Below, piece by piece: positions 20,679 through 31,500 of a DNA stretch of 64,000 nt. The notes beneath the pieces are model-generated. The model was not told the DNA's origin. It was given only the letters and a program-made list of their open reading frames with translations, and did not search any database. The stretch's first letter is position 1. Each line of letters opens with the position of its first letter. Made by a program: the position numbers and the translations under genes. This stretch comes from Xanthobacter autotrophicus Py2 (GTDB lineage: Bacteria; Pseudomonadota; Alphaproteobacteria; Rhizobiales; Xanthobacteraceae): NCBI GenBank assembly GCA_000017645.1, contig CP000781.1:2901501-2965500 (forward strand), in the 5' to 3' direction.

Positions 20679-22564
20679 GCCTGTCGCGCCGCACGCTGCT
20701 GCTGTCCGCCGCCTCCGCCGTCACCTTGCTGCCGGCCATGGCACGTGGGCAGCCGGCGCCGCAGGACGCGGCGGCGAACGAGGGCGCGGCCGCCTCCGCC
20801 GCGGTGGAGCGGCACGGCCTGTCCTTCTTCGGCGACCTGCGGTATCCGGCCGGCTTCACCCATTTCGACTATGTGGACCCGGACGCGCCCAAGGGCGGTC
20901 CCTTCTCCCAGATGGGCCGGGCGACCTTCTACAACCAGTCGCTCAACACCTTCGACACGCTGAACCCCTACAACCAGCGCGGCAACGGCGCCCAGGGCAT
21001 CGAGCTGATCTACGATACGCTGATGACCGCCGCCGGCGACGAGAAGAGCGCCATGTACGGCCGCCTCGCCAGCTCGGTGGTGATCGCCGACGAGGGGCTC
21101 ACCTACCGCTTCAAGCTGCGCCCGCAGGCGCGCTTCCATGACGGCACGCCTGTGACGGCGGACGACGTGGTGGCGACCTTCGAGGCCTTCAAGGCCGACG
21201 CCTACGAGACCATCCGCATGGCCCTGCGCGATCTCACCGCCGTGGAGGCGGATGGGCCGGGCGAGGTGGTGATGCGCTTCCGCCCCGGCCGCGCCCGCGA
21301 CGTGCCGCTCACCGCCGCCGGACTGCCGATCTTCTCTCGCGCCTTCCTGGCGAAGCACCCGTTCAACCAGTCCTCGCTGGAAGTACCGCTGGGCTCGGGG
21401 CCATATCGGGTGAAGAAGTTCGAGCAGGGCCGCTTCATCGAATATGAGCGGGTGCCCGACTATTGGGGCCGCGACCTGCCGGTGATGAAGGGCCGCTTCA
21501 ACTTCGACACGGTGCGCTACGAATATTTCCGCGACCGGGTGGCGGGCCTGGAAGGCTTCAAGGCCAGGGCCTATCTGTTCCGCGAGGAGTTCACCGCTCG
21601 CGAATGGGCCACCGCCTATGATTTCCCCGCCGTGCGCGAGGGGCGGGTGAAGGTGGAGACCCTGCCGGACAATTCCTTTTCCGGCGTGCAGGGCTGGTTC
21701 TTCAACACCCGCCGCCCCAAGTTCTTCGACCGGCGCGTGCGCGAGGCCATCGGGATCCTGTTCGACTTCGACTGGACCCGCAAGAACCTGATGTACGATA
21801 GCTACACCCGCACCGTCTCCTTCTTCCAGAATTCGGAGATGATGGCGCAGGGGCTGCCCTCGCCCGCCGAACTGAAGCTCTTGGAACCGTTCCGCGACCG
21901 CCTGCCGGAAGAGGTGTTCGGCGAGCCCTATGTCCCGCCGGTCTCCGACGGCAGCGGAGAAGACCGCAACCTGCGCCGGCAGGCCCTCGCCCTCCTGAAG
22001 GATGCCGGCTGGAACGTGCAGCAGGGCAAGCTCGTCGACGCCAAGGGCGAGGCCTTCACCATCGAGTTCCTGGATGATGACGGCGGCATGGAGCGCCATA
22101 CGGCGCGCTTCATCGGCCACCTGAAGAAAGTGGGCATCGACGCCACCTTCCGCATCGTGGACCCGGCCCAGTTCCAGCTGCGGCTGCAGGGCTTCGACTT
22201 CGACATGGTGGTGCGCCGCTATTCCTTCGCGCCCTATCCGGGCGACGAACTGCGCGCCTATTTCTCGACCGAGGCGGCGCGCACCCGCGGCTCCTACAAC
22301 GTGGCCGGCATCGCCGACCCGGCGGTGGACGGGCTCATCAACGCGGCGCTGGCCGCCCCGGACGCTGCCGCCCTCGTGGTCGCCTGCCAGGCGCTGGACC
22401 GGGTGCTGCGTGCCGGGCGCTACTGGATCCCCCAGTGGTATTCCGGCCAGCACCGCATCGCCTACTGGAACCAGTTCGCCCGCCCTGCCACCAAGCCGCG
22501 CTACGACCTGGGCGCGCTCGACACCTGGTGGAGCACCGGCACGGAGCCGGCCAGAGGCGGGTGA
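20675..22564 (+). CDS. Family 5 extracellular solute-binding protein, YejA-like (second of a tandem pair)
   Basis: A 629-residue paralogue of the preceding protein, sharing the HGLSFFGDLRYPAGFTHFDY segment and the LEVPLGSGPYR motif. The N-terminus SLSRRTLLLSAA has a twin arginine, so export may be by Tat, in contrast to the Sec-like signal of the first copy. The ATG at 20675 overlaps the upstream stop; the frame extends further back inside the first gene only by chance. Two binding proteins feeding one permease would widen the ligand range. Confidence 0.87.
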   Translation: MSLSRRTLLLSAASAVTLLPAMARGQPAPQDAAANEGAAASAAVERHGLSFFGDLRYPAGFTHFDYVDPDAPKGGPFSQMGRATFYNQSLNTFDTLNPYNQRGNGAQGIELIYDTLMTAAGDEKSAMYGRLASSVVIADEGLTYRFKLRPQARFHDGTPVTADDVVATFEAFKADAYETIRMALRDLTAVEADGPGEVVMRFRPGRARDVPLTAAGLPIFSRAFLAKHPFNQSSLEVPLGSGPYRVKKFEQGRFIEYERVPDYWGRDLPVMKGRFNFDTVRYEYFRDRVAGLEGFKARAYLFREEFTAREWATAYDFPAVREGRVKVETLPDNSFSGVQGWFFNTRRPKFFDRRVREAIGILFDFDWTRKNLMYDSYTRTVSFFQNSEMMAQGLPSPAELKLLEPFRDRLPEEVFGEPYVPPVSDGSGEDRNLRRQALALLKDAGWNVQQGKLVDAKGEAFTIEFLDDDGGMERHTARFIGHLKKVGIDATFRIVDPAQFQLRLQGFDFDMVVRRYSFAPYPGDELRAYFSTEAARTRGSYNVAGIADPAVDGLINAALAAPDAAALVVACQALDRVLRAGRYWIPQWYSGQHRIAYWNQFARPATKPRYDLGALDTWWSTGTEPARGG

Positions 22565-22637
22565 AGCCCGCGCTTGAGGATCGACGGTTGACGGTGCGCC
22601 GGCTTGGCTGCACCGTCCGGCCGGATCGGGAGACGTG

Positions 22638-23753
22638 ATGCTCGCTTATATCATCCGCCGCATAGCCCTGATGGTGCCGACCATTCTCGGCATCATGCTG
22701 GTGTCGTTCGTGGTCATCCAGTTCGCCCCCGGCGGCCCGGTGGAGCGGGTGATCGCCCAGCTCACCGGCGACGACGTGTCCGCCACCTCCCGCGTTTCCG
22801 GCGGCGGCGGCGACTTCTCGGGCGCCGGAGCCGCCGCCCAGGCCGGCGCGGCCATGGATGCAGCCGGCTCGAAATATCGCGGCGCACAGGGGCTGGACCC
22901 GGCCTTCGTCAAGCAGCTCGAAAAGCAGTTCGGCTTCGACAAGCCGGCTCACGAGCGCTTCTGGAAGATGATTACGGATTACGCCACTTTCGATTTCGGC
23001 CGCTCCTATTTCCGCGACATCACGGTGCTGCAGCTGATCGGGGAGAAGATGCCCGTCTCCATTTCCCTTGGCCTTTGGATGACGTTGCTCACCTATCTCA
23101 TCTCCATTCCGCTCGGCATCTCCAAGGCCATGCGCGACGGCTCCCGCTTCGACATGTGGACCTCGGCGGTGATCATCGTCGGCTATGCGATCCCGTCGTT
23201 CCTGTTCGCCATCCTGCTGATCATCCTGTTCGCCGGCGGCTCGTTCCTCGACCTGTTCCCGCTGCGCGGGCTGACATCGGAGAACTTCTGGCAGATGAGC
23301 TGGCCGGAGCGGATCGTCGACTATGCCTGGCACCTGGTGCTGCCGCTGACCTCTATGGTGCTCGGCGCCTTCGCCACCATGACCCTGCTCACCAAGAATT
23401 CGTTCCTGGAGGAGATCCGCAAGCAATATGTCACCACCGCGCGGATGAAGGGGTTGAGCGAGCGGCGGGTGCTCTACGGCCATGTGTTCAGGAACGCCAT
23501 GCTGATCGTGATCGCCGGCTTTCCCAGCGCCTTCATCGCCGCCTTCTTCTCCGGCTCGCTGCTGATCGAGACCATCTTCTCCCTGGACGGCCTCGGCCTG
23601 CTGGGGTTCGAGAGCGTGCTCAACCGCGACTATCCGGTGGTGTTCGCCACCCTCTACATCTTCTCGCTGGCGGGGCTCATCGTCGGCCTGATCTCGGACC
23701 TCACCTACATGCTGGTCGATCCGCGTATCGACTTCGAGACGCGGGAGGTCTGA
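22638..23753 (+). CDS. yejB: Peptide ABC transporter permease, YejB/DppB type
   Basis: A 371-residue permease with the typical N-terminus MLAYIIRRIALMVPTILG. A long periplasmic insertion follows the first helix (about residues 45-105, glycine/alanine-rich), and five more helices end with the EAA-loop region KGLSERRVLYGHVFRNA. ATG 22638 is chosen over the adjacent GTG at 22635 because GGGAG lies 5 bp before it. It forms the channel with YejE. Confidence 0.9.
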   Translation: MLAYIIRRIALMVPTILGIMLVSFVVIQFAPGGPVERVIAQLTGDDVSATSRVSGGGGDFSGAGAAAQAGAAMDAAGSKYRGAQGLDPAFVKQLEKQFGFDKPAHERFWKMITDYATFDFGRSYFRDITVLQLIGEKMPVSISLGLWMTLLTYLISIPLGISKAMRDGSRFDMWTSAVIIVGYAIPSFLFAILLIILFAGGSFLDLFPLRGLTSENFWQMSWPERIVDYAWHLVLPLTSMVLGAFATMTLLTKNSFLEEIRKQYVTTARMKGLSERRVLYGHVFRNAMLIVIAGFPSAFIAAFFSGSLLIETIFSLDGLGLLGFESVLNRDYPVVFATLYIFSLAGLIVGLISDLTYMLVDPRIDFETREV

Positions 23754-23755
23754 GA

Positions 23756-24964
23756 ATGGACGCAGTCCCCGTGCTCCAGCCGGGCGAGCCCACCGACGTG
23801 CCCGCCGCTCGCGACGCGCCGCACGGCCAGCTCCAGCCGCCGGGCGCGGCCAAGCCGCGCGGCCGCTTCGATCTTTCGCCCCTCAATCGCAGGCGGCTCG
23901 CCAATTTCCGCGCCAACCGGCGGGGCTACTGGTCGTTCATGGTGTTCATGGTGCTGTTCGTGATCAGCCTGTGCGCCGAATTCATTGCCAACGACAAGCC
24001 GATCCTCGTCTCCTACGACGGGGGCTATTATTTCCCGGTGGTGCGCGCCTATCCGGAGACCGCCTTTGGCGGCGACTTCGAGACCGACGCCGACTATCGC
24101 GATCCTTTCCTGCAGAAGCTGATCGCCGAAAAGGGCGGCTGGATGGTGTGGCCGCCGATCCGCTTCTCCTACTCGACCCACAATCTGGACCTGCCCACCC
24201 CAGCGCCCTCGCCACCCACCTGGATGCTCACGGAAGCCCAGTGCAAGGCGGTTGCGGACAAGAAGGGGGTGAGCGGCTGCTCGGGCCTTGAATACAATTG
24301 GCTCGGCACCGACGACCAGGGCCGCGACGTGGTGGCCCGCCTGATCTACGGCTTCCGCATCTCGGTGCTGTTCGGGCTCGCGCTCACCATCATCTCGTCG
24401 GTGATCGGGGTGGCGGCCGGCGCGGTGCAGGGCTATTTCGGTGGCTGGATCGACCTGCTGTTCCAACGCTTCATCGAGATCTGGACAGCCATCCCCTCCC
24501 TCTACCTGCTGCTCATCATCTCCTCGGTGCTGGTGCCCGGCTTCTGGGTGCTGCTGGGCATCCTGCTGCTGTTCTCGTGGGTGTCGCTGGTGGGGCTGGT
24601 GCGGGCGGAATTCCTGCGCGCCCGCAACTTCGAATATGTGCAGGCGGCCCGCGCGCTGGGCGTGGGCAACCTCACCATCATGACGCGGCACATGCTGCCC
24701 AACGCCATGGTGGCGACGCTGACCATGCTGCCCTTCATCCTCTCCTCCTCGGTGATGACGCTGACGGCGCTGGACTTCCTCGGCTTCGGCCTGCCCCCCG
24801 GCTCGCCCTCGCTGGGCGAGCTTCTGTCCCAGGGCAAGAACAACATCCAGGCGCCCTGGCTGGGCCTCACCGGCTTCTTCACGGTGGCGGTGATGCTGAG
24901 CCTGCTCATCTTCGTGGGCGAGGCAGTGCGCGACGCCTTCGACCCGCGCAAGACCTTCTCGTGA
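23756..24964 (+). CDS. yejE: Peptide ABC transporter permease, YejE/DppC type
   Basis: A 402-residue permease. The N-terminus is a proline-rich cytoplasmic segment, then LNRRRLANFRANRRGYWSF precedes the first helix. A periplasmic region holds about 110 residues, and LGTDDQGRDVVARLIYGFR marks the DppC family. The EAA loop is around ARALGVGNLTIMTRHMLPNA. It starts 2 bp after the yejB stop. The frame is open far upstream but that part is out-of-frame yejB sequence. Confidence 0.9.
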   Translation: MDAVPVLQPGEPTDVPAARDAPHGQLQPPGAAKPRGRFDLSPLNRRRLANFRANRRGYWSFMVFMVLFVISLCAEFIANDKPILVSYDGGYYFPVVRAYPETAFGGDFETDADYRDPFLQKLIAEKGGWMVWPPIRFSYSTHNLDLPTPAPSPPTWMLTEAQCKAVADKKGVSGCSGLEYNWLGTDDQGRDVVARLIYGFRISVLFGLALTIISSVIGVAAGAVQGYFGGWIDLLFQRFIEIWTAIPSLYLLLIISSVLVPGFWVLLGILLLFSWVSLVGLVRAEFLRARNFEYVQAARALGVGNLTIMTRHMLPNAMVATLTMLPFILSSSVMTLTALDFLGFGLPPGSPSLGELLSQGKNNIQAPWLGLTGFFTVAVMLSLLIFVGEAVRDAFDPRKTFS

Positions 24965-24975
24965 GGGACGGACCC

Positions 24976-26619
24976 ATGACCCAGCCCCTCCTGTCCGTCG
25001 AAGACCTCTCCGTCGCCTTCCGCCGGGTCGATGATCCCAGCGGCACCGGGCAGGCGCTGGCGGTGAAGCATGTGTCGTTCGACCTCGCCAAGGGCGAGAC
25101 GTTGGCGCTGGTGGGCGAATCCGGCTCCGGCAAGTCGGTCACCGCGCTCTCCATCCTGAAGCTGCTGAACTATCCGGCCGCCAGCCACCCGTCGGGCCGC
25201 ATCCTGTTCGAGGGGCGCGACCTGCTCACGGTTCCCGAGCGCGAGCTGCGGGGAGTGCGGGGCAACAAGATCACCATGGTGTTCCAGGAGCCCATGAGTT
25301 CCCTGAACCCGCTTCACACCATCGAGCAGCAGGTGGTGGAGATGCTGACCCTCCATCGCGGCATGGGCACCGCCGCCGCGCGCGCCCGCACGCTGGAGCT
25401 TCTGGGCGAGGTGGGCATCCCCAAGCCGGAGGAGCGGCTTTCCGCCTATCCGCACCAATTGTCCGGCGGCCAGCGCCAGCGGGTGATGATCGCCATGGCG
25501 CTCGCCAACGAGCCGGACCTGCTCATCGCCGACGAGCCCACCACCGCCCTAGACGTGACCGTGCAGGCGCAGATCCTGAAGCTCTTGAAGGAGCTTCAGG
25601 CCCGCCTCGGCATGGCCATGCTGTTCATCACCCACGACCTCAACATCGTGCGCAAGATCGCCGATCGGGTGTGCGTGATGCAGCGGGGCGAGATCGTGGA
25701 GCAGGGCGGGGCGGAGGAAACCTTCCTCCATCCGCGCCACCCCTACACCCAGGCGCTGCTGAAGGCCGAGCCGAAGCCCGATCCTGCCCCCGTCGTCCCC
25801 GACGCGCCCATCGTGGTGGAAACCACCGACCTCAAGGTGCACTTCCCTATCAAGCGCGGCATCCTGCGCAAGACGGTGGGCTACGTGAAGGCGGTGGACG
25901 GCGTCTCCGTCGCCATCCGCCGGGGCGAGACGCTGGGGGTGGTGGGGGAATCCGGCTCCGGCAAGACCACGCTGGGCCTTGCCCTGCTGCGCCTCATCTC
26001 CAGCCAGGGGCCGGTGGCCTTCCTCGGCCAGCGCATCGACGGCCTGTCCTTCAAGGCCATGCGGCCGCTGCGGTCTGACATGCAGATCGTGTTCCAGGAT
26101 CCCTATGGGGCGCTCTCCCCGCGCATGTCGGTGAGCGATATCGTGGGGGAGGGGCTGCTGGTCCACCAGCGCGGCCTGTCCGCCGAGGCGCGGGAGGCAC
26201 GGGTGGTGGCGGCCTTGGAAGACGTGGGCCTCGATCCGGAGAGCCGGCACCGCTATCCCCACGAGTTCTCCGGCGGCCAGCGCCAGCGCATCTCGATTGC
26301 CCGCGCCATGGCGCTGGAACCCTCCTTCGTGGTGCTGGACGAGCCCACCAGCGCCCTCGACATGATCGTGCAGGCACAGATCGTAGACCTGCTGCGCGCG
26401 CTCCAGCGCAAGCGCGACCTCACCTTCATGTTCATCTCCCACGATTTGCGGGTGGTCTCGGCGCTGGCGAGCCGCATCCTGGTCATGCGCGACGGCAAGA
26501 TGGTGGAGGAGGGCGAGGCGCGCGCCGTGTTCGAGCAGCCGAAGGAGGCCTATACGCGGGCCCTGTTCGCCGCCGCCTTCAATCTGGAGATCGCCGGCCA
26601 GGGCGTGGTCCGCCAATGA
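24976..26619 (+). CDS. yejF: Peptide ABC transporter ATPase with two nucleotide-binding domains, YejF type
   Basis: A 547-residue fusion of two ATPase domains. Domain 1 has Walker [10 protein letters not shown], signature [15 protein letters not shown] and Walker [13 protein letters not shown]. Domain 2 has [24 protein letters not shown] and [12 protein letters not shown]. Both look catalytically intact. It powers uptake through YejB and YejE. Its stop overlaps the start of the Nudix gene by 4 bp. Confidence 0.92.
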   Translation: MTQPLLSVEDLSVAFRRVDDPSGTGQALAVKHVSFDLAKGETLALVGESGSGKSVTALSILKLLNYPAASHPSGRILFEGRDLLTVPERELRGVRGNKITMVFQEPMSSLNPLHTIEQQVVEMLTLHRGMGTAAARARTLELLGEVGIPKPEERLSAYPHQLSGGQRQRVMIAMALANEPDLLIADEPTTALDVTVQAQILKLLKELQARLGMAMLFITHDLNIVRKIADRVCVMQRGEIVEQGGAEETFLHPRHPYTQALLKAEPKPDPAPVVPDAPIVVETTDLKVHFPIKRGILRKTVGYVKAVDGVSVAIRRGETLGVVGESGSGKTTLGLALLRLISSQGPVAFLGQRIDGLSFKAMRPLRSDMQIVFQDPYGALSPRMSVSDIVGEGLLVHQRGLSAEAREARVVAALEDVGLDPESRHRYPHEFSGGQRQRISIARAMALEPSFVVLDEPTSALDMIVQAQIVDLLRALQRKRDLTFMFISHDLRVVSALASRILVMRDGKMVEEGEARAVFEQPKEAYTRALFAAAFNLEIAGQGVVRQ

Positions 26620-27269
26620 CGGGGCAAGAGCGGACCCTCATGGAGGACCGCCCCGCGCGGGTGGACGTGGAGGGGCCGGAGCTGCTGGCCAAGGGCTTCC
26701 GGCCCTATGAGCGCTACCGCCTGGTGCTGCACCATGACGACGGCACCTCCGACGCCCAGGTGCGCGACATCGTGCGCGGCGGCCGCGTGGTGGGGGTGCT
26801 CGGCTATGATCCCGGGCGCGACATGGTGGTCCTGATCCGCCAGTTCCGCCTCACCGCCCATCTCCTCCCCCAGGGGCGGGGGGAGATGGTGGAGATCGTG
26901 GCCGGGCTGGTGGAAGCGGGCGAGGACCCGGAAGCCGCAGCCGTGCGCGAATGCATCGAAGAGACGGGCGTTGAGCCGCGCCTCGTCCTGCCCATGCTCA
27001 CGTTCACGCCGACGCCGGGCGTCACCGACGAATTCGCCCTGATGTACCTCGGCATCCTCGATGCCGGGGCGCTCCCCGCGCGGGCCGGGGCGCGGGACGA
27101 GACGGAGATGACGCAGCCGTTCGCGGTGCCGGTGGACGAGGCGCTCGCTGCCATCGCGCAGGGGCGCTGCATCAATGGCTTCCTCATCCTGGCCCTGCAA
27201 TGGCTGGCGCTCAACCGCGCCGGCCTGCCGGACCTGATCGCGGCGGCGGAGCACGAGGAGCAATCTTGA
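26616..27269 (+). CDS. Nudix hydrolase, ADP-ribose/nucleoside-diphosphate-sugar pyrophosphatase type
   Basis: A 217-residue protein with an intact Nudix box (GLVEAGEDPEAAAVRECIEE, then TGV) preceded by the ADPRase-like segment VVLIRQFR. This class hydrolyses ADP-ribose or GDP-sugars. It is translationally coupled (ATGA overlap) to the ABC ATPase, so it belongs to the same operon, although no reason for that coupling is evident. The preferred substrate cannot be set from sequence. Confidence 0.85.
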   Translation: MTGQERTLMEDRPARVDVEGPELLAKGFRPYERYRLVLHHDDGTSDAQVRDIVRGGRVVGVLGYDPGRDMVVLIRQFRLTAHLLPQGRGEMVEIVAGLVEAGEDPEAAAVRECIEETGVEPRLVLPMLTFTPTPGVTDEFALMYLGILDAGALPARAGARDETEMTQPFAVPVDEALAAIAQGRCINGFLILALQWLALNRAGLPDLIAAAEHEEQS

Positions 27270-27303
27270 GCCCACGCGCCGCCTGAGCGAAACCCTTCCG
27301 GTA

Positions 27304-28161
27304 TCACACGTGGTGGTCGAAGCGCTCCAGGTCGAAGTTCGCCACGTCCCTTAGCAGTTCGATGAAGGCACGGGCGCCGAATTCGGTCGCCGCTTCGCCC
27401 TTGAGGGCGGTGGCGCCACGCGCGTCGCCCATGGCGCCATCGGCGCTCAAATCCTCGGCGAGCCAGCCGAAGCCCACCGGATGGTTGGCCCGCAGCCGGG
27501 CGAATTCGCTTTCCATGGCCACGCTGTAGGGGCTGAAATCGCCGGCGTGGGTCAGGTCCACGAGCTCTGGGCGGAAGGCGAGCATGAGCGAGGTCTCGAT
27601 CTCCCCACCGTGGATGCCGTGGGCGCGCTCATGATCCGTGAACAGGCCCACCGGATAGCCGAAGCGGTGCATGGAGCAGGTGACGGCCAGCATGCGGTGC
27701 TTCACGCGCAGGGTGCGGGCCACGAGGTCGATGACCGGCACGTTGCCACCGTGGGTGTTCATGAGCACCAGCCGCCGCACCCCGGCGCGGGCAAGGCAGT
27801 CTCCCAGTTCCACCCAGGTGGCGAGCGCGGTGGCGGGAGACAAGGTGAGGGTGCCGGCAAAGGTAATGTGCTCGTCGGACTTGCCCACCGCCTGCACCGG
27901 CAGGAACACGGCATCCAGATCGCGCGGCACCTGGAAGGCGATGCGCTCGATATAGCCCTCGGCGATGAACAGGTCGGTACCCAGCGGCAGGTGCGGGCCG
28001 TGCTGCTCAACGGCGGCGACGGGCAGCACGGCGACGAGCCGCGTCTTGTCGAGGGCGGCGATGGCCGGGGAGGAAAGTTCTGCCCACTTGAGAAACACCA
28101 GCCGCCTCCTGACGCGTCGCCGCTCGTCCGCGGCGTTTTTCATGGGGCTGAAAAAGCGCAT
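27304..28161 (-). CDS. Creatininase-family amidohydrolase
   Basis: A 285-residue protein of the creatininase/MftE/FAPy-deformylase family. Metal-binding motifs are visible: VAAVEQHGPHLPLGTD (Glu, His, Asp ligands) and MNTHGGN with a later HAGDFS. These enzymes cleave cyclic or formyl amides using two metal ions; the substrate here is unknown. Starts at ATG 28161 or 28143 are both possible. It converges with the upstream Nudix gene and is divergent from the helicase. Confidence 0.82.
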   Translation of the reverse strand: MRFFSPMKNAADERRRVRRRLVFLKWAELSSPAIAALDKTRLVAVLPVAAVEQHGPHLPLGTDLFIAEGYIERIAFQVPRDLDAVFLPVQAVGKSDEHITFAGTLTLSPATALATWVELGDCLARAGVRRLVLMNTHGGNVPVIDLVARTLRVKHRMLAVTCSMHRFGYPVGLFTDHERAHGIHGGEIETSLMLAFRPELVDLTHAGDFSPYSVAMESEFARLRANHPVGFGWLAEDLSADGAMGDARGATALKGEAATEFGARAFIELLRDVANFDLERFDHHV

Positions 28162-28572
28162 GAAGTCAAGGGGCTGACGGGAGGTGATGGCCCGCCTTCG
28201 CGTTGCGATGGAGCGGGGCAGGGGAGGCTGCGTCCCGCCGTGTCCGTAGCCGGGAGGGGAACAAAAGGGACTTTTCCACAGGCTGTGATTCGCGCGCCTT
28301 TTGTTGCTTTTCTGTTCTCATGAGCCAACTTGCCGTCCCGATCCGGAAAACCGGGCCGTGTCCGGGCATGGTGTCGTATCGCTCCGTCCCGTCGTCCCAT
28401 CATCTCGCCGCGTCGCGGTGGGGAGCCGTGCGGAACGCGGCGGGAACGGGCGGCCGCGGCTGATTCGCCCCCCTTGCGTTCGCAAAATGTTCACGGCCCC
28501 CCTTTCGCCATGGTCCGCCTGTCCCGATATGCTACAGAACCCCCAACACGTGAGCGGACCTGATTTTAGCCG
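28162..28572. other. Divergent intergenic region upstream of the RNA helicase gene
   Basis: About 410 bp with no supported gene. It carries the promoters of the creatininase-family gene and the helicase, and includes a LexA-like box at 28478-28492 listed separately. Confidence 0.5.
28478..28492. promoter_or_regulatory. LexA (SOS) box of the alphaproteobacterial type
   Basis: The sequence GTTCGCAAAATGTTC is a perfect direct repeat GTTC-N7-GTTC, the LexA operator form known from alphaproteobacteria. It lies 81 bp before the helicase start, where a repressor site would be effective. A single chance match in a 64-kb GC-rich window is possible. Confidence 0.55.
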
Positions 28573-31500
28573 ATGGATGACGTCACCCAATGGGCCGTGC
28601 TGCCGCGCAACGTGAGGGCGCGGGGGGTGAGCGCGGTCCTCGGCCCCACCAATACGGGCAAGACCCATCTCGCCATCGAGCGCATGCTGGGCCACGACAG
28701 TGGCATTATCGGCCTGCCGCTGCGCCTGCTGGCGCGCGAGGTGTACCAGCGCATCGTCGAGCGGGTGGGGGCCGACAAGGTCGCCCTTGTCACCGGCGAG
28801 GAGAAGATCAAGCCCAAGAGCCCGCGCTATTGGGTCTCCACCGTGGAGGCCATGCCGCGCGACCTCGACGTGTCCTTCGTCGCCATCGACGAGATCCAGC
28901 TCGCTACCGACCTTGATCGCGGCCATGTCTTCACCGAGCGCATGCTGAACCGGCGCGGCCGGCACGAGACGCTGCTGCTCGGCTCCGCCACCATGCGCCC
29001 GCTGATCGAGAAGCTGTTGCCGGGCGTCAACGTGGTGGTGCGCCCGCGCCTCTCCACCCTCACCTTCGCCGGCGAGAAGAAGATCTCCCGCCTGCCCCGG
29101 CGCTCGGCCATCGTCGCCTTCTCGGCGGAGGAGGTCTATTCCATCGCCGAGTTCATTCGCCGCCAGCGCGGCGGGGCGGCGGTGGTGATGGGGGCGCTCT
29201 CGCCCCGCACCCGCAATGCTCAGGTGGAGCTCTACCAGTCGGGCGACGTGGATTATCTCGTCGCCACCGACGCCATCGGCATGGGCCTCAACCTGGACGT
29301 GGACCACGTGGCTTTTGCCTCGGACCGCAAGTTCGATGGCTGGCAGTTCCGCAAGCTCAATGCCTCCGAGATGGCGCAGATCGCCGGCCGTGCCGGGCGG
29401 GCGACGCGCGACGGCACGTTCGGTACGACGGGGCGCTGTCCGCCCTTCGACGAGGAATTGGTGGGCCGGCTGGAGGAGCATGTGTTCGACACCGCGAAGG
29501 TGTTGCAATGGCGCAACGCCGTCCCGGATTTCCGCTCCGCCGCCGCCCTTCTCGCCAGCCTGTCCCAGCTTCCCCGCGAGGAGGGGCTGACCCGCGCGCC
29601 GGTCGCCGACGACGTGGCCGTGCTCGAAATCATGAGCCGGGACACGGAGGTGACGGCCCGCCTCGCCTCGCCATCAGATGTGGAAAGGTTGTGGGACGCG
29701 TGCCAGGTACCCGATTATCGCAAGGTGTCTCCCGGAGCCCATGCGGAGCTGGTTGCAACGCTTTTCGGGCACCTTTCTGGGGGTGGATTTATCCCCGATG
29801 CGTGGTTCGCGCGTCAAATCGCCTTGACCGATCGCCAAGAAGGCGACATCGACACGTTGTCGAACCGGATCGCGCAGGTGAGAACCCTTACCTTCGTGGC
29901 CAACCGGCCCGACTGGCTCAAGGATCCGGGGCACTGGCAAGGCGTCACGAGAGGGGTCGAAGACAAGCTGTCGGACGCACTGCACGAAAGGCTGGCCCAG
30001 CGTTTCGTGGACCGGCGAACCAGCGTGCTCATGCGGCGCCTGCGAGAGAACACGATGCTCGAAACTGAAATCAGCAAGACCGGTGACGTTACCGTTGAAG
30101 GCCATGTCATCGGCCACCTCCATGGCTTCCAGTTCGCCCCGGATCCGGCGGCGGGCGGGGAGGAAGCCAAGGCCCTGCGCGCCGCTGCCCAGAAGGCGCT
30201 GGCGGGCGAGATCGAGCAGCGCGCCGCCCGCGTCGCCCAGGCCGTGGACGAGGCCTTCGTGCTCACGTTCGACGGCACCGTCCGCTGGACGGGCGAGGCT
30301 GTGGCCAAGCTCATCCCCGGCGACGAGGTGCTGAAGCCGCGCTTCAAGATCATCGCCGACGAGCACCTCACCGGCCCGGTCCGCGACCAGGTGGAAGCCC
30401 GCATCGCGCTGTGGCTGTCGGCTCATATCGAGAAACTGCTCGGCGCGCTGACCAAGCTCGGCACGGCGGAAGACATCACCGGCATCGCCCGCGGCATCGC
30501 CTTCCAGATCGTCGAGAGCCTCGGCGTGCTGGAGCGGGCTCGCGTGGCTGAGGAGGTGAAGGGCCTCGACCAGGCCGCTCGCGCCACCCTGCGCGGCTAT
30601 GGCGTGCGCTTCGGCGCCCATCACATCTACCTGCCGGCGCTGCTGAAGCCCGCTCCGCGCTCGCTGGCGGCCGAGCTTTATGCGCTGAAGCACGGCGGCC
30701 TCGCCCAGAAGGGCCTCGACGAGCTGCCGCATCTGGCCGCCTCCGGGCGCACCTCCATCCCGGTGGATCACGAGATCCAGAAGGGCCTCTACCGCGCCGT
30801 GGGCTTCCGCGTGTGCGGCGAGCGCGCCGTGCGCGTGGACATCCTGGAGCGGCTCGCCGACCTCATCCGCCCGGCGCTGGCCTGGCGGCCCGGTTCCGCC
30901 GGCCCCAAGCCCGCGGGTGCGGTGGATGGGCGCGGCTTCACCGTGACCGTGGGAATGACGTCGTTGGCCGGCTGCTCGGGGGAGGACTTCGCTTCCATCC
31001 TGAAGTCGCTGGGCTACCGCATGGAGCGCCGCCCGCCGCCCCCGCCGGAGGCCGAGGCTCCCGCTGCCGCACCTGCGCCGGTGGAATTCGCGCCATTGCC
31101 GGAAGGCGCCATTGAGGCCGACCTCCTGTTCGACGCGCCGCCCGCCGAGGCTGCGCCTGTGGAGGGCGCCGAGGTCGAGGCTGTCGAGGCTCCCGCTTCC
31201 GATAGCACCGCCGTTGAGGCCGTGGCCGAGACGCCCGAGCCTGACGCGCCCGAGGCCGAGCCTGCCGCCCCTGAGGCGGAAGAGGCGGACGCCGTCATCG
31301 CCGACGAGATCGAGGCTGAAGCCGCGGTCGAGGCCGTCGAGGAAACCGGCGATCCCACCGCCGCCGAAGTGGCGGCCGAGGTCAGCGCGCCCGCCGCTCC
31401 GGGTGGTCCCGAGGCGGTGGAAGGTGGTGCTCCCGCCGAACCCGAGATGATCGAGGTGTGGCGTCCCGGCCGTCCGCCGGGCGCGCCGCGCCGTGACCGT

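Noticed and set aside
22338..23483. Minus-strand open frame opposite yejB
   Set aside because: Antisense shadow of a clear permease gene.
28272..28280. TTTTCCACA as a DnaA box
   Set aside because: Single near-match with no cluster of boxes, AT-rich unwinding element or replication genes.
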